64,000 nt of DNA from Polynucleobacter sp. UK-Gri1-W3 (GCF_018881595.1 NZ_JACVQA010000001.1:61625-125624), one strand, 5' to 3'. Numbered from the stretch's first letter, positions 53,689-62,445 are shown. Numbers and translations are program-made. The notes: generated by a model from the letters alone, not told the origin.

Positions 53689-54900
53689 TTATGCCAGCTT
53701 CTCAGCATTCATCATTGGGGTTATCTTGCTGTAATGCCGCTCAATCATTAAGACGCTTGTACCCATCTGCTTAGCCAGCGTGTGAATGTCCACCCCACTA
53801 GCCAATGCTTGCGTAGCGTAGGTATGCCTCAAGCTGTATAGCGTTCTGTTTTGCCCAGCACCATTTTTAAGCAATCCACTCTTTTTCATTAAGTGTCGAA
53901 AGATGTTTTCCAGTAAATGGGGCATTTCACCTGTGGGGAGCGTAAATATCTTTTTATCGAGCTTTATGTCGATGATTTCCCCCAAACTGGCATATGGGAG
54001 CTTCTGCCAGTGCATTAACCCCTCCAAAACGTCTAAAACAGCGTTTTTAGCGATTAAATTCCTCTGCCCTGTCTTCCCACTCACCCATATACGTAAATAC
54101 CGCTTATCGCCGATAAAGTGCCATTGCAGGTGCTTCCACCTAAGCGGCATAGATTCGGTGCTGTGCCTAATACCTGTATTCACCAAAAACTGAATGTAAG
54201 CGGCACACAGCACCCTAACTTCACCCGAATGTCTGTGGTGCACGTCTTTTTGCCAAATCGGAAAGAAGGCATACAACTGCTCTAACTCTTCTTGCGAGAA
54301 AGCGGGACGAGGCTCACTCTTTGCACCAGCAATGTTTAGCAATGGAACAATCTTGTTTTGAGAAATCTATCCAAGCTCTTTAGCCAACGTCACCACTCTG
54401 TTGTATGCCAGTGCGTGATGTTTTTTGGTGATTGCTTTTGACTCTTTGCCCATTACCGAAGTTCTCCACGCTTCAAAGTCTGCAACTAACTCTTGCGTGA
54501 TTTCACCTACCTTGTATTTGCCGAAAAATGGAATGAGATATTTTTGCCAGATAAAAAAATAATCTTTGTAGTTGCGTTCACCTCTTTTTCCATTCGAAGT
54601 ACGACGCATATTTGCCATCTCTTCTAATGCTAACTGTCCAAATGTTTTTTCTGTGAGTGCTAACCCTGCATCGATTTTGATACGCACAGTTTCATAAAGA
54701 ACTATGGCATTGCGTCTTGCTTCAGTTAGCTCGTCTGTACCAGTACTTGCCGAATGCCACTTGTTATTTGCCAGCTTAAAGCGGCATTGCCATTGTGCCG
54801 ACTGGGGACGCTTATAGACAGTAACCTTCCCATCTATAAGCCTTATAGCCTTTGGGGTTGCGGGGATGGGGTTTGCAAAGAGTTGATTGAGATTAGACAT
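53689..54900 (-). pseudogene. int: Island B tyrosine integrase with an in-frame TAG
   Basis: The N-terminal part (177 codons, MSNLNQLFANPIP..., ending LAKELG) is followed by TAG at 54367-54369. The same frame continues without a gap through NKIVPLLNIAGAKSE to the catalytic domain, ending at 53689. Catalytic residues are Arg in NTGIRHSTES, YSLRHTYAT and the Tyr in IERHYSK. The full product would be about 403 aa. Reading through the TAG would restore it. Otherwise it is dead. It is adjacent to the right attachment repeat. Confidence 0.82.
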
Positions 54901-54931
54901 ACACGCTTAGTGTGCTGTCGTCTTGCATTTT

Positions 54932-54957
54932 CTACGACGATTATTTTTTCTTCGTAG
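54932..54957. promoter_or_regulatory. Dyad upstream of the Island B integrase
   Basis: CTACGA (54932-54937) and TCGTAG (54952-54957) form an inverted repeat 32 bp before the integrase start codon. It may be an operator or a leader hairpin. Confidence 0.35.
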
Positions 54958-55102
54958 TCAAAATCTCACACGATGTTCTGCGAACGCAGATTAATGCCTG
55001 CAAGTATTTTTTGATGCCAATATTTTTGGTGTGTAGTGAACGGCAGAATTTGAGTATGCTTAAATCAATGTTTTAGAACTGAGTTAGCACTCACAAACAT
55101 TT

Positions 55103-55162
55103 TTATGATTCCGTCGCTCTAACCAGCTGAGCTAATTCGCCGAACTCACTATTGTAAATGAT
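55103..55162. repeat. Island B attachment repeat, right copy (tRNA-Met 5' half and promoter)
   Basis: It is identical to 48943-49002 except one base (55148 A versus 48988 G). It contains the 5' half of the tRNA up to the anticodon loop and the TACAAT hexamer, but no 3' half, so it cannot make a tRNA. Confidence 0.88.
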
Positions 55163-55220
55163 CAGAGCCTATCTGTCTAAAGGAAACGGGGTTGCCATCC
55201 CCAAAGCCCCCGTTGAGCCT

Positions 55221-55655
55221 TTATTTAATCTGGAAGGTGCTAAGCGCCTCGTCGCGACCATAAAGCACATTAAATTCTATTTTCTTAGCTAAAAAGAGCT
55301 TTTTCAGCACTTCATCCTTGTTTTCAAAAACAATGGCTGTTTGCTCGGGGTAGCGCGAAAAAGGGTCGCTTGTGACATCCACGGCTACACCATCAATCTT
55401 AATTTGCTTAATAGAGCGCTTATAAAACTTATCGGGGCGTATAAAAATAAGGCGTTTTACATACTTATCCAATACAAGCTTTTGATCTTGATCATTGGTC
55501 TTGTAGTAGTAAACCAATTCCTCTTTGCCATTAGTAGTCATGTCACGTTCTGCATCCCACTTGGCATGTACGCTTTGATTCGTCATGACAGCAAAAATTA
55601 GCAGGGCTAACCGACTAAGCGTGGGGGCAATTTTCTTTTGAGAGAAATACTTCAT
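55221..55655 (-). CDS. Exported protein of unknown function
   Basis: This 144-aa protein has a signal peptide (cleavage near residue 31, VHA-KWD). The mature part contains a basic loop KTNDQDQKLVLDKYVKRL and an IKIDGVAVDV strand, so it looks like a small periplasmic beta protein. It is divergent from the DUF6150-like gene. No family was recognised. Confidence 0.55.
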   Translation of the reverse strand: MKYFSQKKIAPTLSRLALLIFAVMTNQSVHAKWDAERDMTTNGKEELVYYYKTNDQDQKLVLDKYVKRLIFIRPDKFYKRSIKQIKIDGVAVDVTSDPFSRYPEQTAIVFENKDEVLKKLFLAKKIEFNVLYGRDEALSTFQIK

Positions 55656-55709
55656 ATATTCATATTATCCCAAGCTACGGATAAAAAGCAGAAGGCGTAA
55701 TATTCTTAA

Positions 55710-56033
55710 ATGAAGAATCGATTTCTCTCTTGCCTTTTAATTTCCCTACTATTGAGCTTGTGCATACCTCTTTGCGCTTCAGCAGCCCAAATCTTCGTCA
55801 CCAATTACCCGTCTGAAGCCAATGCTAAAGTCTTTGTCACCAAGTACCCATCAGAGGCAAACTGCATTGTGTATGACACTCAATACTCCAGCGATAGCGA
55901 GCCGGGCGTTTGGTTCTATACAAAATACAAGGGTGATGCACGTGCAGTAATTTATTACACCCAATATAAGTCTGAAGCAGATCTCATTGTGTATTTCACT
56001 AAATACAAGAGTGATGCACGCTGCCGCTACTAA
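55710..56033 (+). CDS. DUF6150-like exported repeat protein
   Basis: This 107-aa protein has a signal peptide (1-25, ending SAA). The mature part has five imperfect repeats of 16-18 residues, each a V-x-V/Y-x-T-x-Y-x-S-x-A unit (IFVTNYPSEANAK, VFVTKYPSEAN, and WFYTKYKGDAR, VIYYTQYKSEAD, IVYFTKYKSDAR). The pattern fits the DUF6150 family. It was probably built by internal duplication. Function is unknown. Confidence 0.6.
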   Translation: MKNRFLSCLLISLLLSLCIPLCASAAQIFVTNYPSEANAKVFVTKYPSEANCIVYDTQYSSDSEPGVWFYTKYKGDARAVIYYTQYKSEADLIVYFTKYKSDARCRY

Positions 56034-56051
56034 TTATCACTTCCTCACCCT

Positions 56052-56663
56052 ATGAGACTAATTTCAATATCCGCTGGCAAAGTAGCCCCTTTATTTGGCA
56101 ATCATCATCCTAACTACAAGTCAGTTGCTTCAGCAATTCGCAAGAAAGCAGTAAGCGACCTAGAAAATTTCACCCCAATTGAAATTACCCCACTGGGCGT
56201 CAAGGGTGATGAGCAGGCTGACCTATCGGTGCATGGCGGTATTGAAAAGGCAATTTATGTTTATCCAGCTGAGCACTACGCTTTCTGGAATGATCTACTC
56301 ACCCGCGAAACCAAAAGCCCCGTCGATTTGCAATATGGCGCTATCGGCGAGAACTTCACGATCGAGGGCCTACTAGAGACGGAAGTATTTGTTGGCGATA
56401 GACTACAGATTGGCGATTTAGAATTCATAGTTGCAAAACTACGCGAGCCTTGTTTCAAATTCAATGCAGCCGTTGGCTACAAAGGCGCAAGCAAGGCAAT
56501 GCTTCAATCTGGCTTTAGCGGTTGGTATTTACGTGTATTAAAGACTGGGGTAATTTCTGCTGGCGCTCAAATTACCGTAATCCCAGGCTCAAGAGAAACC
56601 TCTATTGCTCAGCAAAATCAAAAGCTCTTAAACAATCGCAATCAAAAAGATTTGTGGGAATAA
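56052..56663 (+). CDS. MOSC-domain protein
   Basis: This 203-aa protein has the MOSC fold seen in molybdenum-cofactor sulfurase and YiiM-like proteins. GVKGDEQADLSVHGGIEKAIYVYP and the LREPCFKFN segment with the conserved Cys are diagnostic. YiiM-like members reduce N-hydroxylated bases. The cofactor link to moaC is only thematic. Confidence 0.85.
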   Translation: MRLISISAGKVAPLFGNHHPNYKSVASAIRKKAVSDLENFTPIEITPLGVKGDEQADLSVHGGIEKAIYVYPAEHYAFWNDLLTRETKSPVDLQYGAIGENFTIEGLLETEVFVGDRLQIGDLEFIVAKLREPCFKFNAAVGYKGASKAMLQSGFSGWYLRVLKTGVISAGAQITVIPGSRETSIAQQNQKLLNNRNQKDLWE

Positions 56664-56665
56664 AA

Positions 56666-56691
56666 AAACCCGACCATTTCTGATCGGGTTT
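56666..56691. terminator. Bidirectional terminator
   Basis: AAACCCGA (56666-56673) and TCGGGTTT (56684-56691) sit between the convergent MOSC and MFS genes, with A and T runs at the sides. Confidence 0.8.
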
Positions 56692-56715
56692 CTTATTTGA
56701 TGCAAACTAAATGAC

Positions 56716-58386
56716 TTAGTCTTTTGCGTAGATATCTACGTCTTTTGTTTCTTTAATAAACAGTGTACCGATTACCAATGTCATCGCAGCGATGATGATT
56801 GGGTACCAGAGACCATAGTAAATATTGCCGTTTTGCGCTACCAAGGCAAAGGAGATTGTTGGCAATAAGCCACCGAACCAACCGTTACCAATATGGTATG
56901 GCAAGGACATCGAGGTATAACGAATGCGAGTTGGGAACATCTCAACTAACATCGCGGCGATTGGGCCATAAACCATGGTTACCAAGAGCACCAGGATTAC
57001 CAAGATACCAAGAACTGCAGCATAGTTAATTGCAGCAGGGTCAGCCTTTACAGGATAGCCAGCAGCATTTAACGCGTCACGAATTTGCTTCTTGAACTCA
57101 GCATCTTTCGCTTTTGCTTCAGCAGGCTCAAGACCCTTCGCAGTGTAGCCAGTGATTTCTGTATCACCAATCTTCACAACCGCTGTACCACCTGCAGGAC
57201 CGGCAATGGTGCTGTAGCTAGCAGAGTTAGAAGCCATCACCTGCTTTGCAATATCGCAAGAGCTTGTGAACTTCGCTGTGCCAGTTGGGTTGAACTGGAA
57301 TGTACATTCATTCACATCAGCAGTAATAGTCGCTGGTGCAGTTGCCATTGCTTTTTCCAATGCTGGGTTAGCAAAGTGGGTTAAGCCATTGAACAATGAA
57401 ACTGGTGTGTTAGGGATGTACAAAATGATAGCAATTAACAAGCCACCCATGATGATCACTTTGCGGCCAATCTTGTCAGACCATGAGCCGAAAATAACGA
57501 AGAATGGTGTACCGATTACCAATGAAGCAGCAATCAACAAGTTTGCAGACTTAGGATCCACCTTCAACACTTGGGTGAGATAGAACAAAGCATAGAACTG
57601 GCCTGTATACCAAACCACTGCCTGACCTGCAACCAGACCAAACAATGCCAAGATAACAATCTTCAAGTTCTTCCACTGACCGAATGACTCTGTCAAAGGA
57701 GCTTTAGACAATTTGCCTTCTTCTTTCATCTTCTTGAAAGCTGGTGATTCATTCATGGACAAACGAATCCATACAGAAACCGCCAACAATGCGATAGAAA
57801 CAATGAAAGGAACACGCCAGCCCCAAACATCAAAGTCTGGACCAGTGAATTCACGTGTGAATAAAATCACGAGCAAGGAGAGGAACAGGCCAAGAGTAGC
57901 TGTTGTCTGAATCCAAGCTGTGTAGGCACCACGCTTACCATTAGGGGCATGTTCTGCAACATAAGTAGCAGCACCACCGTACTCACCACCCAAAGCCAAA
58001 CCTTGAAGCATACGCAATGCGATCAAGATCACTGGAGCGGCAACACCGATAGTTGCGTAATTAGGCAGAATACCTACGATGAAGGTCGCACCACCCATCA
58101 ATAAGATGGTTACCAAGAAGGTGTACTTACGACCAATCAAATCGCCTAAGCGACCGAATACCAATGCGCCGAATGGGCGAACGATAAAACCAGCAGCAAA
58201 CGCTAACAAAGCGAAAATGAAGGCAGAGCCAGCATCTAGGCCTGAGAAGAATTGCTTAGCAATAATTGCCGCAAGTGAACCGTACAAGTAAAAGTCGTAC
58301 CACTCAAAAACCGTACCTAAAGATGAAGCAAAAATAACTTTGCGTTCTTCAGCGGTCATTGGGGCTGCTTTAGTTGATGTTGACAT
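56716..58386 (-). CDS. MHS-family MFS transporter with a large extracytoplasmic insert
   Basis: This 556-aa transporter resembles the metabolite:H+ symporter group (ShiA, ProP, citrate carriers). GTVFEWYDFYLYGSLAA, FGRLGDLIGRKYTF and LGGEYGGAATYVAEH are group signatures. Between the second-half helices lies an insert of about 110 residues (approximately 340-450) with Cys in NECTFQ and SSCDIAK. This is longer than usual members. The substrate is unknown. Confidence 0.85.
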   Translation of the reverse strand: MSTSTKAAPMTAEERKVIFASSLGTVFEWYDFYLYGSLAAIIAKQFFSGLDAGSAFIFALLAFAAGFIVRPFGALVFGRLGDLIGRKYTFLVTILLMGGATFIVGILPNYATIGVAAPVILIALRMLQGLALGGEYGGAATYVAEHAPNGKRGAYTAWIQTTATLGLFLSLLVILFTREFTGPDFDVWGWRVPFIVSIALLAVSVWIRLSMNESPAFKKMKEEGKLSKAPLTESFGQWKNLKIVILALFGLVAGQAVVWYTGQFYALFYLTQVLKVDPKSANLLIAASLVIGTPFFVIFGSWSDKIGRKVIIMGGLLIAIILYIPNTPVSLFNGLTHFANPALEKAMATAPATITADVNECTFQFNPTGTAKFTSSCDIAKQVMASNSASYSTIAGPAGGTAVVKIGDTEITGYTAKGLEPAEAKAKDAEFKKQIRDALNAAGYPVKADPAAINYAAVLGILVILVLLVTMVYGPIAAMLVEMFPTRIRYTSMSLPYHIGNGWFGGLLPTISFALVAQNGNIYYGLWYPIIIAAMTLVIGTLFIKETKDVDIYAKD

Positions 58387-58632
58387 CAGTAGCTCCTAAC
58401 TATTTTTATTAAATAAAAAACAACAAATCGATTATGCTTTGAAAAAATTCAAAGAAATCCACTAGTTAGGGTAATTCCCCATCAATTAGGATCGGGGTTT
58501 TCCCGAGAAATGAGAAAACTAGAGGCAATTTCACAACAAGTACTAGCCTCACGTCTAATGCAAGGCATGGCTTATATCTTGCGGATATAAAAAACCGTGT
58601 AACAAAAATGGGAAATTAGGGGAATGACGCTG

Positions 58633-59262
58633 TTAGCGCGTTTTAGTAATAAACATTTTGGGTACGCGCAGATCCCAGCAAATAGCTGCTGCGCGTAGTC
58701 CAAAAATTCCGAGCATACAAATCACGGAACCCTCAACTACATACTGAGGTAAGAAGTTCAATATCAGAACATAGGCACAACATCCCAGGGTTACTGGAAT
58801 TGCATAAAGCTCATGTGACATGATGAGTGTTTTTCTGCCAGCCAAAACATCGCGCAATAAACCACCACCGATTGCCGTAACAACACCCAAAATAACGGGC
58901 GCTACTGGTAGGCCATAACCCATACTCCAGGCCTTATCAGCCCCCTGAATAGCAAAGAGTGCCGCACCAAAACCGTCCATATATAGCATCCAGCGATAAA
59001 TTTGCGGTTGCGTGAAGAAAGACTCTGCGAAGAAAGTAACAACACTGGCGCCTAGTGCAAGCCACACATAAAGTTGATTCTCGGACCAGAAAATAGGGGC
59101 TTCCAAAATGATGTCGCGAATAGTACCTCCGCCAATCGCAGTGATAAGCCCAAGCACCAAAACACCAAAAAGATCAACGCCACGATCTGCAATCGCCAAA
59201 ACCCCTGTCACAGCAAAGGCCATAGTTGCGATGATGCCAATCCAGAAATTAATATCTTCCAT
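58633..59262 (-). CDS. TRIC-type cation channel family protein (YicG-like)
   Basis: This is 209 aa from the ATG at 59262 (MEDINFWIGIIATMAFAVTG). It is built of two repeated three-helix units with GGGTIRDIIL and GGGLLRDVLAG, the paired motifs of the trimeric intracellular cation channel / UPF0126 family. Bacterial members are small cation channels or transporters. The longer frame to 59310 is not preferred. Confidence 0.82.
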   Translation of the reverse strand: MEDINFWIGIIATMAFAVTGVLAIADRGVDLFGVLVLGLITAIGGGTIRDIILEAPIFWSENQLYVWLALGASVVTFFAESFFTQPQIYRWMLYMDGFGAALFAIQGADKAWSMGYGLPVAPVILGVVTAIGGGLLRDVLAGRKTLIMSHELYAIPVTLGCCAYVLILNFLPQYVVEGSVICMLGIFGLRAAAICWDLRVPKMFITKTR

Positions 59263-59351
59263 AGGAATAAGTCTAAAGCACTTTGCATGAATTAAGACTG
59301 CAATGTCCATCTCAACATACCGATAGCCATCAGATTAAATGTGGTGTTGAT

Positions 59352-59498
59352 ATGACTCCCAAGCTTTATAGCTTTTGGAGAAGCTCTGCCGCGTTTAGTG
59401 TTCGTATTGCGCTGAACCTTAAAGGCATCTTGGAAAAAACAAATCGATGCGGAGGGATTAAACCCCGTTGCTCCACCACAAAAATAATGAGAGCGTGA
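59352..59498 (+). pseudogene. Remnant of maleylacetoacetate isomerase (zeta GST)
   Basis: From the ATG at 59352 the product MTPKLYSFWRSSAAFSVRIA matches the zeta-class glutathione transferase N-terminus (SSxAxxVRIALNLKG). After about 27 residues, similarity ends (LEKTNRCGGIKP...) and the frame stops at 59498. The rest of the gene is absent and the adjacent AEC gene now occupies the space. Confidence 0.6.
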
Positions 59499-60387
59499 GT
59501 AATGAGCTCACAGTTGTTATTAAAACCACTCTAGAAATCACGCTGCCGTCAGCTTTGTAATATTGCGCCAACATAAAAGGCCCGGTACCAGTAGGTAGTG
59601 CACTCAAAATCACAATTGTGCTCACCCATAATGCTGGTAAATCCAAAATTAGCGCTGCAGTGATCCAGGCAATTAAGGGCTGAAAAATCAGCTTTGCCAA
59701 GCTAATACCCCAAGCTTGCGCTGGAGCGGCAGTACTTTTTTGTATTAGAAATAAACCAATGGAGACCAATGCACAAGGTGTCGATGCAGCAGCCAAGAAT
59801 GCAATCACCTGCGCAATCGGATCATACAAAGTCAAGCCACTAGAAGCCCATATCAAACCAGCAACCGGGGCAATTAATAATGGATTGCTACAAAGCGATT
59901 TGATGACACTCAACACAATCTCATGCGATTTCTTATGCGACAAAATGCCAATTTCAATCAGCACTGTCGCCAAAGCAAACATGACAAACACAATGAATGT
60001 AGCAATAATCGCAGGCGCCAGACCATCTTGACCCAAGGCAAGTGCGCACAAGGGTATGCCCATATACCCAGTGTTTGAGTAAGAAGCGCTAAGACCATCG
60101 AAGCTGGCTGCAGCTAAATCTCGATTGCGTATCCAGCTAATCGAAAGCACTAGGACGAAAACAATCAAACAACTCAGAAAAAATGCAGTGATAAAACCTG
60201 GCTGCCAGAGGGTTTGCCAACCGCTATTAGCAGCAAAGTTAAAGAGCTGAGCCGGCAATGCCAACCAGACAACAAATCGGTTTAACTCTATGGAGGCATT
60301 AATACCTAACTTACCTGCACGCCCACCAACATACCCAATCAGAATGAGTAAAAAGACTGGAAGAACTACATTAAATACGTAGAGCAA
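59458..60387 (-). CDS. AEC-family transporter
   Basis: This 309-aa membrane protein has about ten helices and a repeated two-domain plan. PVFLLILIGYVGGRAGKLG at the start and LPTGTGPFMLAQYY near the end fit the auxin efflux carrier family, which exports organic acids in bacteria. Its 3' end overlaps the isomerase remnant by about 40 bp. Confidence 0.8.
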   Translation of the reverse strand: MLYVFNVVLPVFLLILIGYVGGRAGKLGINASIELNRFVVWLALPAQLFNFAANSGWQTLWQPGFITAFFLSCLIVFVLVLSISWIRNRDLAAASFDGLSASYSNTGYMGIPLCALALGQDGLAPAIIATFIVFVMFALATVLIEIGILSHKKSHEIVLSVIKSLCSNPLLIAPVAGLIWASSGLTLYDPIAQVIAFLAAASTPCALVSIGLFLIQKSTAAPAQAWGISLAKLIFQPLIAWITAALILDLPALWVSTIVILSALPTGTGPFMLAQYYKADGSVISRVVLITTVSSLLTLSLFLWWSNGV

Positions 60388-60413
60388 AATATTTAACGGA
60401 TGAGAGTGGCGGG

Positions 60414-60938
60414 TTAGGAAATCTTCTTCAACGTCTTGACATAACGCTGAGCATTTTTGACATAACGTCCAGCGATATCGTGGATGCCAGCAATTTGCTC
60501 TGAGGTCAATTCTTTAACTGCTTTGGCAGGCGTTCCCAAAATCATGGAACCATCTGGAAATTCTTTTCCTTCGGTAACGAGCGCGCCCGCACCAACCAAA
60601 CAGTTTTTACCAATCTTGGCGCCATTTAAAACAACCGCGCCAATGCCAATCAAACTACCATCCCCAATTTGGCAACCATGCAACATGACTTGATGACCTA
60701 CAGTGACATGCTTACCAATGATGAGTGGGAAACCTGGGTCGGTATGCAGTACAGATGCGTCTTGCACATTACTACCTTCTCCAATTTGAATGAGGTCGTT
60801 ATCGCCGCGGATAACTACCTTGGGCCAAATACTCGCATCTAGATGGAGCTCTACTTTGCCGATCACTTCTGCGCTCTCGGCAACCCAAGCACCCGCAGCC
60901 AATTGTGGGGCGTTTCCGTCTAGTTCAAATATAGCCAT
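60414..60938 (-). CDS. Gamma-class carbonic anhydrase-like protein
   Basis: This 174-aa protein has left-handed beta-helix hexapeptide repeats. The zinc His residues appear in VLHTDPG and [10 protein letters not shown]. It could be a carbonic anhydrase or a member of the related acyltransferase-like group (PaaY/YrdA). It lies 26 bp from the AEC gene on the same strand. Confidence 0.85.
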   Translation of the reverse strand: MAIFELDGNAPQLAAGAWVAESAEVIGKVELHLDASIWPKVVIRGDNDLIQIGEGSNVQDASVLHTDPGFPLIIGKHVTVGHQVMLHGCQIGDGSLIGIGAVVLNGAKIGKNCLVGAGALVTEGKEFPDGSMILGTPAKAVKELTSEQIAGIHDIAGRYVKNAQRYVKTLKKIS

Positions 60939-61303
60939 GACTCATTATAGGTATGAATCAGGCTATAAATAAACAGCAATACTGTAACCAATAAAGATGT
61001 AATTGTTGAAACGGTAAAGCCCACTAAGATTTTGACCAAAGCATTTACTTGGTTTTTCTTGTTACAGATCCTAGCTCTAAGAACTCAAAGTCCGCGTGCA
61101 GGGTCAGAAACCTAATGCCGCATGGGAAGATGAATAAAGCATCCCTACCTGACTTCAAATTTTTCATGACATTTCCCCCTTATTTTTTTGGATCGTTATG
61201 AGGAATTAAAAATCTGAAAAATGGGCATATTGCCCTTTTTTAGTGCATATATAGGAATTTATATGGTTTATTATCATTCCTACATACATCTAAGGGAGAA
61301 CCC
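60939..61303. other. Intergenic region with an isolated terminator
   Basis: It holds a plus-strand terminator (GGGCA-TAT-TGCCC-T6, 61223-61241) and no credible long gene. Short frames of 20-30 codons lie near 61110-61195. The terminator implies a short plus transcript or a leftover gene end. Confidence 0.45.
61223..61241 (+). terminator. Isolated intrinsic terminator
   Basis: GGGCA (61223-61227), TAT, TGCCC (61231-61235), then six T. It is 63 bp before the Rap1a-like gene, with no gene directly upstream on the plus strand. Confidence 0.7.
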
Positions 61304-61666
61304 ATGAAAAAATTCCTCATTGCATTAGCCGCTTTAGCTTCATTTTCCGGCTTTGCCCAAGCCCAAGAAACCATCAAAGTATTAAGCACTCAAGAGCTTG
61401 CGAACGTTTGCAAACTCCCAGCAAGCCCAGAATCACGAAGCTTTTGTATTGGCTTTACTACTGCTGTGTATGAAACCTATTTAGCTACACGCCACCCACA
61501 ACGTGCAAAGCCATTTATTTGCGTTAAGCAACCTGCGCCAGCACGTGATGAAGTTATTGGTGATTTTGTAAAGTTTGCACAAAGCAATCCGCAGGTTGCT
61601 GACAAGCCAGCATCAGGGGTTTTCTTGGGCTTCTTGGCGTCACGCTTCCCTTGCGCCAGAAAATAA
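61304..61666 (+). CDS. Rap1a/Tai-domain exported protein
   Basis: This 120-aa protein has a signal peptide ending AQA near residue 21. Four Cys (VCKL, FCIG, ICVK, PCAR) and the FCIGFTTAVYE plus FLGFLASRFPC pattern match the Rap1a/Tai family. Some members are type VI effector immunity proteins, but family members occur widely without effectors. No effector gene is next to it. Confidence 0.7.
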   Translation: MKKFLIALAALASFSGFAQAQETIKVLSTQELANVCKLPASPESRSFCIGFTTAVYETYLATRHPQRAKPFICVKQPAPARDEVIGDFVKFAQSNPQVADKPASGVFLGFLASRFPCARK

Positions 61667-61713
61667 TCCAAGCAACTTAACCAAACCAATACACATTTAA
61701 AGGAACAGTTGAG

Positions 61714-62001
61714 ATGAAAAAAATTATCGCAATTACTGCAGCAACTTTAGCAATCGCTGGTTGCTCAAACATGAGTAACACTGAGCAACGTACACTTTCA
61801 GGCGCAGGCATTGGCGCAGCAGCCGGCGCTGTTGGCACTGCAATCTTCCACGGCAACCCTATCTGGGGTGCAGTTGGCGGTGCAGCAGTTGGTGCAGCAT
61901 CTGGATATGTCTATGATGCATACAAGAAAAATGAAGGCGCAAATTACAATGCTGGCTACAACGCCGGCAAAAATAATCAGCCAGCGCAAGCACCAAATTA
62001 A
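61714..62001 (+). CDS. Glycine-zipper lipoprotein
   Basis: This 95-aa protein has a lipobox (AIAGC, Cys17). Residues 30-70 are a Gly/Ala-zipper (GAGIGAAAGAVGTAI, IWGAVGGAAVGAASG) like the YMGG/SlyB family of outer-membrane-associated lipoproteins. It ends with an Asn/Tyr/Gly tail. Confidence 0.75.
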   Translation: MKKIIAITAATLAIAGCSNMSNTEQRTLSGAGIGAAAGAVGTAIFHGNPIWGAVGGAAVGAASGYVYDAYKKNEGANYNAGYNAGKNNQPAQAPN

Positions 62002-62041
62002 GCTACATCACTCGGTCTAAAAAGGCCGTAGTTAGCAACAC

Positions 62042-62075
62042 AAACCCAGCTCGTATTAATTTACCAGCTGGGTTT
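62042..62075. terminator. Terminator between the glycine-zipper lipoprotein and OsmC genes
   Basis: AAACCCAGCT and AGCTGGGTTT form a 10-bp stem with a TTTTT run after it. The OsmC stop codon lies in its loop, so it serves both convergent transcripts. Confidence 0.8.
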
Positions 62076-62445
62076 TTATTTGAATCTGACCAGCTAAGGC
62101 TTTATGTATTGGGCACTTACCTGCAATTTCCAGTAAGCGATCTTTTTCTTCTACGCTTAAATTTCCTTGGAGCTCAATCTCTCGGGAGAACGTTTCAATA
62201 TCATCAGCCCTCTCAATATCTACAGTCACAATCGCATTCTCCAATTTTATTTCTTTGCGCTCTGCGTACATCTTTAAAGTCATCGATGTGCAGGCAGCCA
62301 AAGCAGCGCCCAGATACTCATGAGGACTCGGCCCAGTTCCAGAGCCTCCTTTAGAAATTTCTGCATCGGCTAAAAAATGGAGATCTCCAGCGGTTAATTT
62401 CTGCTGAAGTGGGCCTTGGCCAAACTGCGAGACTACTTTTCTCAT
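62056..62445 (-). CDS. OsmC-family peroxiredoxin-like protein
   Basis: This 129-aa protein has the two reactive Cys of the OsmC/Ohr fold: ALAACTSMTLKMYAE and AGKCPIHKAL. It detoxifies organic or hydrogen peroxide in the cytoplasm. The rhodanese-like gene lies 47 bp upstream on the same strand. Confidence 0.9.
   Translation of the reverse strand: MRKVVSQFGQGPLQQKLTAGDLHFLADAEISKGGSGTGPSPHEYLGAALAACTSMTLKMYAERKEIKLENAIVTVDIERADDIETFSREIELQGNLSVEEKDRLLEIAGKCPIHKALAGQIQIKTQLVN

Larger units (their letters stand above)
49003..55102. mobile_element. Island B: integrated element with a GDSL autotransporter, decayed
   Basis: The element lies between the two 60-bp repeats of the tRNA 5' half. It carries a SIR2-like fragment, an IS3-family element, a truncated recombinase, a GDSL autotransporter and an integrase with an internal stop, the integrase being next to the right repeat as expected for an attachment-site-linked integrase. 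Broken integrases indicate that it is probably immobile. Confidence 0.78.

Noticed and set aside
55103-55162. Second tRNA gene
   Set aside because: Only the 5' half up to the anticodon loop is present. There is no 3' acceptor or T arm, so it is an attachment-site remnant.
61304-61666. Type VI immunity protein
   Set aside because: The Rap1a/Tai fold fits, but no effector, VgrG or other type VI gene is nearby, so an immunity role is not supported.
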